A DNA stretch of 64,000 bases from Nematostella vectensis (lineage: Eukaryota > Cnidaria > Anthozoa > Actiniaria > Edwardsiidae): NCBI RefSeq assembly GCF_932526225.1, contig NC_064038.1, positions 2,850,001 to 2,914,000 on the forward strand, in the 5' to 3' direction. Below are positions 42,020 to 55,526 of this stretch, one piece after another. Within the stretch, counting starts at the first letter, position 1. Each line of letters starts with the position of its first letter. A model generated the notes under the pieces. It made no database searches. It was not told where the DNA came from and was given only the letters and a program-made list of their open reading frames with translations. Both the position numbers and the translations under genes were made by a program.

Positions 42020-45000
42020 GTTCCTAAAAAAAACGTTTTTCTTTCTTCGCTTGTTTGATGTCCTGTACACGATAAAAGACAATGCGCCCGTGCGTTACGA
42101 TGCCACGCGCCGACATAGCGAGCCCCCAAGGGACTCAAGACGCCCAAATAGACCTGTATTTTTTTTTCACCCTCTATCTAAGCGAGCTGTGCGTGGCGTA
42201 ACCGTATTACAGGCCTGGGATCCTGGTTATTGTCCTCCCCATTAATGCGCGGTTTGGAATACCTTGCAATAGTGTTGTACAGCATATTCGCCGGAAATAT
42301 CGGTGCTTGGGGCCTTCGGGTTCTTTACAGCCTTCCGTAAAAGCCTTGTGCTGCCATACCGATTGGGTAATCCGTATGTATGGTTTCCGTTTTGTTTTTC
42401 AGGTCGGGTTCGATCCCATGCCAATGGCATTTTTTTCTTTTTTTTTTTCTATTAATTTTTTTTTTCGTAGAGCTTAACCCCTCTCACTCCTGCGTAGTTT
42501 TCGGAAAAATAAGAAGAAAAAAATAAAAAAAAAAACAAAAAAACAGACCATCCAAACAACCGTCTGACTTTGGGGAGAGGAGTGTTGACTGGCCCTCCCC
42601 CTCATGAATTTTTCTCCGGATCTCCGGATCAATTCCGTAATGGCATCCATCGGAGTATGGAAATGGACCTGGAGGATACAAGCCTGGTATACATCATACA
42701 TCTAGCAAAATGAGCTTGCTAGATTTACTGATGTCAACATTAGAAGGGGGAGGGACACTCTTTCCATACAGTACAATATTGCAGTTGTTACCTATTATTG
42801 AATAAGTGGGTAACATATCTTTGTTTATCAAACAAGGTCTATTTCTAAGACAAGCACATTCAAGGGAGAGCTGTTGAAATAACAGGGGAATGTTGAAGGA
42901 AAAACAATTATCTGATTAAAAAACTACTGTAGATTCCTTTGCACGAAGATAATAACAAACATAATTTTGATTGTTATTTAGGAGGAACGAGACGAGTTCT
43001 ACAACATACTATGAAAAGTATGTATTACTCATCTAAATTATACAAGTAAAAAATTCTATTTAAAAAAATACTGTAAGTAATTAGGTAAATCCTAAAACAT
43101 GTATAGCATGTACAACACACTAAAAACTCCATGGCTATTGACTGTTTTCTACTCGCATGTTTTTACAGTATATACAATTTCATTCTGGTACATCTTGTGG
43201 TCACTGTGCCATCTTCAGGGCCACACCCAAAGCACCTGTGCACCCCATCCACCTAAGGGTGTCGGCTGCACAGGTGTTCCTGATGAAGGAGGGTAAGGAG
43301 GGCAGGAAAAGGTTCTGCGACACCTTGCTTTTATGGACCCCTATGATTCCGAGTTGAGTGTGGCCCCTGTAGATGTTGACAGGTCAACCTCACAGCCACA
43401 TGAAAGAAATGCCTAATATCTTATGCTTTACAGTGAGTGTTTTGCAGTCAAGTTGGTTTCATGACTATGGTCACACTGTACATATAGAACTGTAAATGAA
43501 TAGAAAAAAAGTATATATTTCCAGTCAAACTACAGAATTGCATGATAACCTTGAAAGTATTGAATAAAAGACTGCAAAACCAACATCTTTTGTACTAGTT
43601 GCTTAGTTGGTTGAATTGACCACGGGCAATTTTAAGCTGAATCCCTCCTTCCCCCATTCCCCCACCCCAGAAAAAAAATAATGAAAGAAAACTAAAACTA
43701 AAACAAAACCAACAGAGACCCCCTCCAGCTATTTTCTCTTATTTTTTTTACAGCTATTTAAAGGGGCAGTGCCATGGTAAGTGCTTTCAATAGCTCTCTG
43801 AACCTGACACAATGAAATTTAGTAAACTCTAATACTGACTTATGAGCTTTTGGTACATGTGGGGGACTTAAATTCAAAGAAAATGACCACAAACTGTCAA
43901 TAAACATAGTTTCTATAAAATATTGCTTTCAATAAAATGTTGCATATTATTTTAACAAGGTATTGACAGCTTTTAAAAAGGTCAACTATTTGTAGGCGAT
44001 TAAAAGCCTACAATAAACACTGACATGCGCAGTACCATGACGCTGTCCCTTTAAGTCTTTCATTGCCATAACGCCCTGAGACGCCTGTAAAATATAGGCC
44101 CAACTCCAAAACGTCAAAAATGCAAACTAAACATCACCAGACCCGGATACTCATAGATTCATCCAAGGCATAGACGACTTGCAAAAGCGCATCTAAGCAA
44201 TGTAATAGATTTGACTCTTTTGTCAAAATATCAACCTTAATTGCTGACCAATTCGTAATAAAATGCTTAAACTTAGAAACATTTCTTACCAAATGTAATA
44301 GATTTGACTCTTTTGTCAAAATATCAACCTTAATTGCTGACCAATTCGTAATAAAATGCTTAAACTTAGAAACATTTCTTACCAAAAAAGACACAAAATT
44401 CCGAACTACAAATAGAGACAAGCAAACACAGATCAAGTCACCAATAGATACCTTTATTGCGCTCCGTCAGGTCCCATTTTACAGCAATCAGTCACAATAA
44501 TCAATGCTAGAACCTCTATTAGAAGCGAGTCACCATTGTTAGCCTATTTTGCATGCCTGCACTGCATCATTGGAGTCTTGGAAACACCTTGACAGACAGG
44601 CGGGCAATCTCCTCCAACAGAATCATAACAGTTTTTTTTATAAGTCTCTTTGCCCCGAAGCCAAACAAAACATTTCCAGGTCCAAGAAACCCAGAATAAG
44701 CCTGAAAACAATTTTCAGTCAACGGTAGCTTAGCTTAACTGGTAGTGTTGGACTTGAAATAGGGGGGGAGGTTTCTGTTTTCAGTCTGTTTTTCTTACAA
44801 TGTTGCTCAAAAGTAACCAGGAGTGAAAGGGTTGAAGTGAAATACAGCTATACTTAGTCAGGGTAGACAGTATTGCGGATTTTTTCGATATTCTATGCGA
44901 TTTTACAAACCTCTCCCCCTTACGTCTTTCATTGCATTTTTTATTTTTTTTTAATGAATATTTAGGCCGGTGAATAGCTTAATAAGCTCTACAAAGAAAA

Positions 45001-45070
45001 ATAGAATCGCCAAATCGCACTTTTTTTATTTCTATTTATTTTTGATTTTTGCATGATATTAAAAAAAACG
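42020..45070. repeat. Macrosatellite copy 15, longest unit (deletion plus 93-bp duplication)
   Basis: Full unit of 3051 bases. It has lost 37 bases at the junction GGTTTC/ATGACTATGG near 43460 and has gained a perfect 93-bp tandem duplication (44201-44293 and 44294-44386). It carries GCGGTTTGGAAT near 42248 like copy 5, amid neighbours with a different variant. Confidence 0.95.
44201..44386. repeat. 93-bp tandem duplication inside copy 15
   Basis: The 93 bases starting TGTAATAGATTTGAC at 44201 are repeated immediately at 44294. The duplicated piece is a multiple of three and so lengthens the minus-strand frame at 44134-44436 from 69 to 100 codons without breaking it. No other copy has it. 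Confidence 0.95.
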
Positions 45071-48059
45071 GTTCCTAAATAAAACGTTTTTCTTTCTTCG
45101 CTTGTTTGATGTCCTGTACACGATAAAAGACAATGCGCCCGTGCGTTACGATGCCACGCGCCGACATAGCGAGCCCCCAAGGGACTCAAGACGCCCAAAT
45201 AGACCTGTATTTTTTTTCACCCTCTATCTCAGCGAGCTGTGCGTGGCGTAACCGTATTACAGTCCTGAGATCCTGGTTATTGTCCTCCCCATTAATGCGC
45301 GGGTCGGAATACCTTGCAAGAGTGTTGTACAGCATATTCGCCGGAAATATCGGTGCTTGGGGCCTTCGGGTTCTTTACAGCCTTCCGTAAAAGCCTTGTG
45401 CTGCCATACCGATTGGGTAATCCGTATGTATGGTTTCCGTTTTGTTTTTCAGGTCGGGTTCGATCCCATGCCAATGGTATTTTTTTCTTTTTTTTTTTCT
45501 ATTAATTTTTTTTTTCGTAGAGCTTAACCCCTCTCACTCCTGCGTAGTTTTCGGAAAAATAAGAAGAAAAAAAAAAAACAGACCATCCAAACAACCGTCT
45601 GACTTTGGGGAGAGGAGTGTTGACTGCCCCCCCCCCCCCCCCCCCTCGTGAATTTTTCTCCGGATCTCCGGATCAATTCCGTAATGGCATCCATCGGAGT
45701 ATGGAAATGGACCTGGAGGATACAAGCCTGGTATACATCATACATCTAGCAAAATGAGCTTGCTAGATTTACTGATGTCAACATTAGAAGGGGGAGGGAC
45801 ACTCTTTTCATACAGTACAATATTGCAGTTGTTACCTATTATTGAATAAGTGGGTAACATGTCTTTGTTTATCAAACAAGGTCTATTTCTGAGACAAGCA
45901 AATTCAAGGGAGAGCTGTTGAAATAACAGGGGAATGTTGAAGGAAAAACAATTATCTGATTAAAAAACTACTGTAGATTCCTTTGCACGAAGATAATAAC
46001 AAACATAATTTTGATTGTTATTTAGGAGGAACGAGACGAGTTCTACAACATACTATGAAAAGTATGTATTACTCATCTAAATTATACAAGTAAAAAATTC
46101 TATTTAAAAAAATACTGTAAGTAATTAGGTAAATCCTAAAACATGTATAACATGTACAACACACTAAAAACTCCATGGCTATTGACTGTTTTCTACTCAC
46201 ATGTTTTTACAGTATATACAATTTCATTCTGGTACATCTTGTGGTCACTGTGCCATCTTCAGGGCCACACCCAAAGCACCTGTGCACCCCATCCACCTAA
46301 GGGTGTCGGCTGCACAGGTGTTCCTGATGAAGGAGGGTAAGGAGGGCAGGAAAAGGTTCTGCGACACCTTGCTTTTATGGACCCCTATGATTCCGAGTTG
46401 AGTGTGGCCCCTGTAGATGTTGACAGGTCAACCTCACAGCCACATGAAAGAAATACCTAATATCTTATGCTTTACAGTGAGTGTTTTGCAGTCAAGTTGG
46501 TTTCTGTTAGTGGGTAAAAATTATTATAAATAATTGTAATCATGACTATGGTCACACTGTACATATAGAACTGTAAATGAATAGAAAAAAAGTATATATT
46601 TCCAGTCAAACTACAGAATTGCATGATAACCTTGAAAGTATTGAATAAAACACTGCAAAACCAACATTTTTTGTACTAGTTGCTTAGTTGGTTGAATTGA
46701 CCACGGGCAATTTTAAGCTGAATTCCTCCTTCCCCCACTCCCTTACCCCAGAAAAAAAAAAATAAAAGAAAACTAAAACTAAAACAAAACCAACAGAGAA
46801 CCCCTCCAGCTATTTTCTCTTATTTTTTTTTACAGCTATTTAAAGGGGCAGTGCCATGGTAAGTGCTTTCAATAGCTCTCTGAACCTGACACAATGAAAT
46901 TTAGTAAACTCTAATACTGACTTATGAGCTTTTGGTACATGTGGGGGACTTAAATTAAAAGAAAATGACCACAAACTGTCAATAAACATAGTTTCTATAA
47001 AATATTGCTTTCAATAAAATATTGCATATTATTTTAACAAGGTATTGACAGCTTTTAAAAAGTTCAACTATTTGTAGGCGATTAAAAGCCTACAATAAAC
47101 ACTGACATGCGCAGTACCATGACGCTGTCCCTTTAAGTCTTTCATTGCCATAACGCCCTGAGACGCCTGTAAAATATAGGCCCAACTCCAAAACGTCAAA
47201 AATGCAAACTAAACATCACCAGACCCGGATACTCATAGATTCATCCAAGGCATAGACGACCTGCAAAAGCGCATCTAAGCAATGTAATAGAATTGACTCT
47301 TTTGTCAAAATATCAACCTTAATTGCTGACCAATTCGTAATAAAATGCTTAAACTTAGAAACATTTCTTACCAAAAAAGACACAAAATTCCGAACTACAA
47401 ATAGAGACAAGCAAACACAGATCAAGTCACCAATAGATACCTTTATTGCGCTCTGTCAGGTCCCATTTTACAGCAATCAGTCACAATAATCAATACTAGA
47501 ACCTCCATTAGAAGCGAGTCACCATTGTTAGCCTATTTTGCATGCCTGCACTGCATCATGGGAGTCTTGGAAACACCTTGACAGACAGGCGGGCAATCTC
47601 CTCCAACAGAATCATAACAGTTTTTTTTATAAGTCTCATTGCCCCGAAGCCAAACAAAACATTTCCAGGTCCAAGGAACCCAGAATAAGCCTGAAAACAA
47701 TTTTCAGTCAACGGTAGCTTAGCTTAACTGGTAGTGTTGGACTTGAAATAGGGGGGGGAGGTTTCTGTTTTCAGTCTGTTTTTCTTACAATGTTGCTCAA
47801 AAGTAACCAGGAGTGAAAGGGTTGAAGTGAAATACAGCTATACTTAGTCAGGGTAGACAGTATTGCGGATTTTTTCGATATTCTATGCGATTTTACAAAC
47901 CTCTCCCCCTTACGTCTTTCAATGCATTTTTTTATTTTTTTTAATGAATATTTAGGCCGGTGAATAGCTTAATAAGCTCTACAAAGAAAAATAGAATCGC
48001 CAAATCGCACTTTTTTTATTTCTATTTATTTTTGCTTTTTGCATGATATAAAAAAAACG
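45071..48059. repeat. Macrosatellite copy 16, 19-base C run
   Basis: Full unit. The usual GGCCCTCCCCCTCG is replaced by a pure C run of 19 at 45627-45645. It shares CCTAAATAAAACG near 45074 with copy 19. Confidence 0.95.
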
Positions 48060-51050
48060 GTTCCTAAAAAAAACGTTTTTCTTTCTTCGCTTGTTTGATG
48101 TCCTGTACACGATAAAAGACAATGCGCCCGTGCATTACGATGCCACGCGCCGACATAGCGAGCCCCCAAGGGACTCAAGACGCCCAAATAGACCTGTATT
48201 TTTTTTCACCCTCTATCTCAGCGAGCTGTGCGTGGCGTAACCGTATTACAGGCCTGGGATCCTGGTTATTGTCCTCCCCATTAATGCGCGGGTCGGAATA
48301 CCTTGCAAGAGTGTTGTACAGCATATTCGCCGGAAATATCGGTGCTTGGGGCCTTCGGGTTCTTTACAGCCTTCCGTAAAAGCCTTGTGCTGCCATACCG
48401 ATTGGGTAATCCGTATGTATGGTTTCCGTTTTGTTTTTCAGGTCGGGTTCGATCCCATGCCAATGGCATTTTTTTCTTTTTTTTTTCTATTAATTTTTTT
48501 TTTCTCAGAGCTTAACCCCTCTCACTCCTGCGTAGTTTTCGGAAAAATAAGAAGAAAAAAATAAAACAAAAAACAAAAAAAAACAGACCATCCAAACAAC
48601 CGTCTGACTTTGGGGAGAGGAGTGTTGACTGGCCCTCCCCCTCGTGAATTTTTCTCCGGATCTCCGGATCAATTCCGTAATGGCATCCATCGGAGTATGG
48701 AAATGGACCTGGAGGATACAAGCCTGGTATACATCATACATCTAGCAAAATGAGCTTGCTAGATTTACTGATGTCAACATTAGAAGGGGGAGGGACACTC
48801 TTTTCATACAGTACAATATTGCAGTTGTTACCTATTATTGAATAAGTGGGTAACATGTCTTTGTTTATCAAACAAGGTCTATTTCTGAGACAAGCAAATT
48901 CAAGGGAGAGCTGTTGAAATAACAGGGGAATGTTGAAGGAAAAACAATTATCTGATTAAAAAACTTCTGTAGATTCCTTTGCACGAAGATAATAACAAAC
49001 ATAATTTTGATTGTTATTTAGGAGGAACGAGACGAGTTCTACAACATACTATGAAAAGTATGTATTACTCATCTAAATTATACAAGTAAAAAATTCTATT
49101 TAAAAAAATACTGTAAGTAATTAGGTAAATCCTAAAACATGTATAACATGTACAACACACTAAAAACTCCATGGCTATTGACTGTTTTCTACTCACATGT
49201 TTTTACAGTATATACAATTTCATTCTGGTACATCTTGTGGTCACTGTGCCATCTTCAGGGCCACACCCAAAGCACCTGTGCACCCCATCCACCTAAGGGT
49301 GTCGGCTGCACAGGTGTTCCTGATGAAGGAGGGTAAGGAGGGCAGGAAAAGGTTCTGCGACACCTTGCTTTTATGGACCCCTATGATTCCGAGTTGAGTG
49401 TGGCCCCTGTAGATGTTGACAGGTCAACCTCACAGCCACATGAAAGAAATGCCTAATATCTTATGCTTTACAGTGAGTGTTTTGCAGTCAAGTTGGTTTC
49501 TGTTAGTGGGTAAAAATTATTATAAATAATTGTAATCATGACTATGGTCACACTGTACATATAGAACTGTAAATGAATAGAAAAAAAGTATATATTTCCA
49601 GTCAAACTACAGAATTGCATGATAACCTTGAAAGTATTGAATAAAAGACTGCAAAACCAACATCTTTTGTACTAGTTGCTTAGTTGGTTGAATTGACCAC
49701 GGGCAATTTTAAGCTGAATTCCTCCTTCCCCCACTCCCCCACCCCAGAAAAAAAATAATAAAAGAAAACTAAAACTAAAACAAAACCAACAGAGACCCCC
49801 TCCAGCTATTTTCTCTTATTTTTTTTACAGCTATTTAAAGGGGCAGTGCCATGGTAAGTGCTTTCAATAGCTCTCTGAACCTGACACAATGAAATTTAGC
49901 AAACTCTAATACTGACTTATGAGCTTTTGGTACATGTGGGGGACTTAAATTCAAAGAAAATGACCACAAACTGTCAATAAACATAGTTTCTATAAAATAT
50001 TGCTTTCAATAAAATATTGCATATTATTTTAACAAGGTATTGACAGCTTTTAAAAAGTTCAACTATTTGTAGGCGATTAAAAGCCTACAATAAACACTGA
50101 CATGCGCAGTACCATGACGCTGTCCCTTTAAGTCTTTCATTGCCATAACGCCCTGAGACGCCTGTAAAATATAGGCCCAACTCCAAAACGTCAAAAATGC
50201 AAACTAAACATCACCAGACCCGGATACTCATAGATTCATCCAAGGCATAGACGACCTGCAAAAGCGCATCTAAGCAATGTAATAGAATTGACTCTTTTGT
50301 CAAAATATCAACCTTAATTGCTGACCAATTCGTAATAAAATGCTTAAACTTAGAAACATTTCTTACCAAAAAGACACAAAATTCCGAACTACAAATAGAG
50401 ACAAGCGAACACAGATCAAGTCACCAATAGATACCTTTATTGCGCTCCGTCAGGTCCCATTTTACAGCAATCAGTCACAATAATCAATGCTAGAACCTCC
50501 ATTAGAAGCGAGTCACCATTGTTAGCCTATTTTGCATGCCTGCACTGCATCATGGGAGTCTTGGAAACACCTTGACAGACAGGCGGGCAATCCCCTCCAA
50601 CAGAATCATAACAGTTTTTTTTATAAGTCTCATTGCCCCGAAGCCAAACAAAACATTTCCAGGTCCAAGGAACCCAGAATAAGCCTGAAAACAATTTTCA
50701 GTCAACGGTAGCTTAGCTTAACTGGTAGTGTTGGACTTGAAATAGGGGGGGAGGTTTCTGTTTTCAGTCTGTTTTTCTTACAATGTTGCTCAAAAGTAAC
50801 CAGGAGTGAAAGGGTTGAAGTGAAATACAGCTATACTTAGTCAGGGTAGACAGTATTGCGGATTTTTTCGATATTCTATGCGATTTTACAAACCTCTCCC
50901 CCTTACGTCTTTCATTGCATTTTTTATTTTTTTAATGAATATTTAGGCCGGTGAATAGCTTAATAAGCTCTACAAAGAAAAATAGAATCGCCAAATCGCA
51001 CTTTTTTTATTTCTATTTATTTTTGCTTTTTGCATGATATAAAAAAAACG
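48060..51050. repeat. Macrosatellite copy 17, near-identical to copy 18
   Basis: Full unit of 2991 bases, the same length as copy 18. The private variants match copy 18 one for one: GTGCATTACG near 48130, AAACTTCTGTAG near 48960, TTTAGCAAAC near 49896, AAGCGAACAC near 50403 and CAATCCCCTCC near 50588. In the stretches compared, homopolymer lengths match too. Confidence 0.95.
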
Positions 51051-54041
51051 GTTCCTAAAAAAAACGTTTTTCTTTCTTCGCTTGTTTGATGTCCTGTACA
51101 CGATAAAAGACAATGCGCCCGTGCATTACGATGCCACGCGCCGACATAGCGAGCCCCCAAGGGACTCAAGACGCCCAAATAGACCTGTATTTTTTTTCAC
51201 CCTCTATCTCAGCGAGCTGTGCGTGGCGTAACCGTATTACAGGCCTGGGATCCTGGTTATTGTCCTCCCCATTAATGCGCGGGTCGGAATACCTTGCAAG
51301 AGTGTTGTACAGCATATTCGCCGGAAATATCGGTGCTTGGGGCCTTCGGGTTCTTTACAGCCTTCCGTAAAAGCCTTGTGCTGCCATACCGATTGGGTAA
51401 TCCGTATGTATGGTTTCCGTTTTGTTTTTCAGGTCGGGTTCGATCCCATGCCAATGGCATTTTTTTCTTTTTTTTTTCTATTAATTTTTTTTTTCTCAGA
51501 GCTTAACCCCTCTCACTCCTGCGTAGTTTTCGGAAAAATAAGAAGAAAAAAATAAAACAAAAAACAAAAAAAAACAGACCATCCAAACAACCGTCTGACT
51601 TTGGGGAGAGGAGTGTTGACTGGCCCTCCCCCTCGTGAATTTTTCTCCGGATCTCCGGATCAATTCCGTAATGGCATCCATCGGAGTATGGAAATGGACC
51701 TGGAGGATACAAGCCTGGTATACATCATACATCTAGCAAAATGAGCTTGCTAGATTTACTGATGTCAACATTAGAAGGGGGAGGGACACTCTTTTCATAC
51801 AGTACAATATTGCAGTTGTTACCTATTATTGAATAAGTGGGTAACATGTCTTTGTTTATCAAACAAGGTCTATTTCTGAGACAAGCAAATTCAAGGGAGA
51901 GCTGTTGAAATAACAGGGGAATGTTGAAGGAAAAACAATTATCTGATTAAAAAACTTCTGTAGATTCCTTTGCACGAAGATAATAACAAACATAATTTTG
52001 ATTGTTATTTAGGAGGAACGAGACGAGTTCTACAACATACTATGAAAAGTATGTATTACTCATCTAAATTATACAAGTAAAAAATTCTATTTAAAAAAAT
52101 ACTGTAAGTAATTAGGTAAATCCTAAAACATGTATAACATGTACAACACACTAAAAACTCCATGGCTATTGACTGTTTTCTACTCACATGTTTTTACAGT
52201 ATATACAATTTCATTCTGGTACATCTTGTGGTCACTGTGCCATCTTCAGGGCCACACCCAAAGCACCTGTGCACCCCATCCACCTAAGGGTGTCGGCTGC
52301 ACAGGTGTTCCTGATGAAGGAGGGTAAGGAGGGCAGGAAAAGGTTCTGCGACACCTTGCTTTTATGGACCCCTATGATTCCGAGTTGAGTGTGGCCCCTG
52401 TAGATGTTGACAGGTCAACCTCACAGCCACATGAAAGAAATGCCTAATATCTTATGCTTTACAGTGAGTGTTTTGCAGTCAAGTTGGTTTCTGTTAGTGG
52501 GTAAAAATTATTATAAATAATTGTAATCATGACTATGGTCACACTGTACATATAGAACTGTAAATGAATAGAAAAAAAGTATATATTTCCAGTCAAACTA
52601 CAGAATTGCATGATAACCTTGAAAGTATTGAATAAAAGACTGCAAAACCAACATCTTTTGTACTAGTTGCTTAGTTGGTTGAATTGACCACGGGCAATTT
52701 TAAGCTGAATTCCTCCTTCCCCCACTCCCCCACCCCAGAAAAAAAATAATAAAAGAAAACTAAAACTAAAACAAAACCAACAGAGACCCCCTCCAGCTAT
52801 TTTCTCTTATTTTTTTTACAGCTATTTAAAGGGGCAGTGCCATGGTAAGTGCTTTCAATAGCTCTCTGAACCTGACACAATGAAATTTAGCAAACTCTAA
52901 TACTGACTTATGAGCTTTTGGTACATGTGGGGGACTTAAATTCAAAGAAAATGACCACAAACTGTCAATAAACATAGTTTCTATAAAATATTGCTTTCAA
53001 TAAAATATTGCATATTATTTTAACAAGGTATTGACAGCTTTTAAAAAGTTCAACTATTTGTAGGCGATTAAAAGCCTACAATAAACACTGACATGCGCAG
53101 TACCATGACGCTGTCCCTTTAAGTCTTTCATTGCCATAACGCCCTGAGACGCCTGTAAAATATAGGCCCAACTCCAAAACGTCAAAAATGCAAACTAAAC
53201 ATCACCAGACCCGGATACTCATAGATTCATCCAAGGCATAGACGACCTGCAAAAGCGCATCTAAGCAATGTAATAGAATTGACTCTTTTGTCAAAATATC
53301 AACCTTAATTGCTGACCAATTCGTAATAAAATGCTTAAACTTAGAAACATTTCTTACCAAAAAGACACAAAATTCCGAACTACAAATAGAGACAAGCGAA
53401 CACAGATCAAGTCACCAATAGATACCTTTATTGCGCTCCGTCAGGTCCCATTTTACAGCAATCAGTCACAATAATCAATGCTAGAACCTCCATTAGAAGC
53501 GAGTCACCATTGTTAGCCTATTTTGCATGCCTGCACTGCATCATGGGAGTCTTGGAAACACCTTGACAGACAGGCGGGCAATCCCCTCCAACAGAATCAT
53601 AACAGTTTTTTTTATAAGTCTCATTGCCCCGAAGCCAAACAAAACATTTCCAGGTCCAAGGAACCCAGAATAAGCCTGAAAACAATTTTCAGTCAACGGT
53701 AGCTTAGCTTAACTGGTAGTGTTGGACTTGAAATAGGGGGGGAGGTTTCTGTTTTCAGTCTGTTTTTCTTACAATGTTGCTCAAAAGTAACCAGGAGTGA
53801 AAGGGTTGAAGTGAAATACAGCTATACTTAGTCAGGGTAGACAGTATTGCGGATTTTTTCGATATTCTATGCGATTTTACAAACCTCTCCCCCTTACGTC
53901 TTTCATTGCATTTTTTATTTTTTTAATGAATATTTAGGCCGGTGAATAGCTTAATAAGCTCTACAAAGAAAAATAGAATCGCCAAATCGCACTTTTTTTA
54001 TTTCTATTTATTTTTGCTTTTTGCATGATATTAAAAAAACG
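51051..54041. repeat. Macrosatellite copy 18, near-identical to copy 17
   Basis: Full unit of 2991 bases. The only difference from copy 17 found by eye is at the extreme right end (GATATTAAAA near 54029, where copy 17 has GATATAAAAA near 51037). Confidence 0.95.
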
Positions 54042-55526
54042 GTTCCTAAATAAAACGTTTTTCTTTCTTCGCTTGTTTGATGTCCTGTACACGATAAAAG
54101 ACAATGCGCCCGTGCGTTACGATGCCACGCGCCGACATAGCGAGCCCCCAAGGGACTCAAGACGCCCAAATAGACCTGTATTTTTTTTCACCCTCTATCT
54201 CAGCGAGCTGTGCGTGGCGTAACCGTATTACAGGCCTGGGATCCTGGTTATTGTCCTCCCCATTAATGCGCGGGTCGGAATACCTTGCAAGAGTGTTGTA
54301 TATCATATTTGCCGGAAATATCGGTGCTTGGGGCCTTCGGGTTCTTTACAGCCTTCCGTAAAAGCCTTGTGCTGCCATACCGATTGGGTAATCCGTATGT
54401 ATGGTTTCCGTTTTGTTTTTCAGGTCGGGTTCGATCCCATGCCAATGGCATTTTTTTCTTTTTTTTTTTTCTATTAATTTTTTTTTTTCGTAGAGCTTAA
54501 CCCCTCTCACTCCTGCGTAGTTTTCGGAAAAATAAGAAGAAAAAAAAAAAAAAAAAAAAAAAAAACAGACCATCCAAACAACCGTCTAACTTTGGGGAGA
54601 GGAGTGTTGACTGGCCCTCCCCCTCGTGAATTTTTCTCCGGATCTCCGGATCAATTCCGTAATGGCATCCATCGGAGTATGGAAATGGACCTTGAGGATA
54701 CAAGCCTGGTATACATCATACATCTAGCAAAATGAGCTTGCTAGATTTACTGATGTCAACATTAGAAGGGGGAGGGACACTCTTTTCATACAGTACAATA
54801 TTGCAGTTGTTACCTATTATTGAATAAGTGGGTAACATGTCTTTGTTTATCAAACAAGGTCTATTTCTGAGACAAGCAAATTCAAGGGAGAGCTGTTGAA
54901 ATAACAGGGGAATGTTGAAGGAAAAACAATTATCTGATTGAAAACTACTGTAGATTCCTTTGCACGAAGATAATAACAAACATAATTTTGATTGTTATTT
55001 AGGAGGAACGAGACGAGTTCTACAACATACTATGAAAAGTATGTATTACTCATCTAAATTATACAAGTAAAAAATTCTATTTAAAAAAATACTGTAAGTA
55101 ATTAGGTAAATCCTAAAACATGTATAACATGTACAACACACTAAAAACTCCATGGCTATTGACTGTTTTCTACTCACATGTTTTTACAGTATATACAATT
55201 TCATTCTGGTACATCTTGTGGTCACTGTGCCATCTTCAGGGCCACACCCAAAGCACCTGTGCACCCCATCCACCTAAGGGTGTCGGCTGCACAGGTGTTC
55301 CTGATGAAGGAGGGTAAGGAGGGCAGGAAAAGGTTCTGCGACACCTTGCTTTTATGGACCCCTATGATTCCGAGTTGAGTGTGGCCCCTGTAGATGTTGA
55401 CAGGTCAACCTCACAGCCACATGAAAGAAATGCCTAATATCTTATGCTTTACAGTGAGTGTTTTGCAGTCAAGTTGGTTTCTGTTAGTGGGTAAAAATTA
55501 TTATAAATAATTGTAATCATGACTAT
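54042..55526. repeat. Macrosatellite copy 19, truncated at array edge
   Basis: The last unit keeps its first 1485 bases and stops after GTAATCATGACTAT. The following ATCTAATTTGAACG has no counterpart in the unit. It lacks the private variants of copies 17 and 18, and it carries a long pure A run around 54540-54565 and TATATCATATTTGCC near 54299. Confidence 0.95.

Larger units (their letters stand above)
1..55526. repeat. 3.0-kb macrosatellite array, 18 full periods plus a partial unit
   Basis: The same unit of about 3.0 kb recurs head to tail with no spacers. Using the phase GTTCCTAAA as unit start, units begin at 1, 3002, 6003, 9013, 12026, 15023, 18021, 21023, 24025, 27037, 30034, 33021, 36020, 39021, 42020, 45071, 48060, 51051 and 54042. 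Unit lengths run from 2987 to 3051 bases, most within a few bases of 3000. The array enters from the left edge and ends inside a unit at 55526. Differences are mostly single substitutions and A, T or G run lengths. No unit holds an open frame with recognisable domains, no rRNA or spliceosomal snRNA is recognisable, and no telomere repeats are present. It is best described as a macrosatellite; its location on the chromosome cannot be told from here. Confidence 0.97.

Noticed and set aside
1-55526. rDNA, 5S, histone or spliceosomal snRNA cluster
   Set aside because: No recognisable rRNA, 5S, U1, U2, U5 or U6 sequence and no histone frame in the unit.
1-55526. Telomeric array
   Set aside because: No TTAGGG-type repeats on either strand. 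A subtelomeric position remains possible but is unsupported here.
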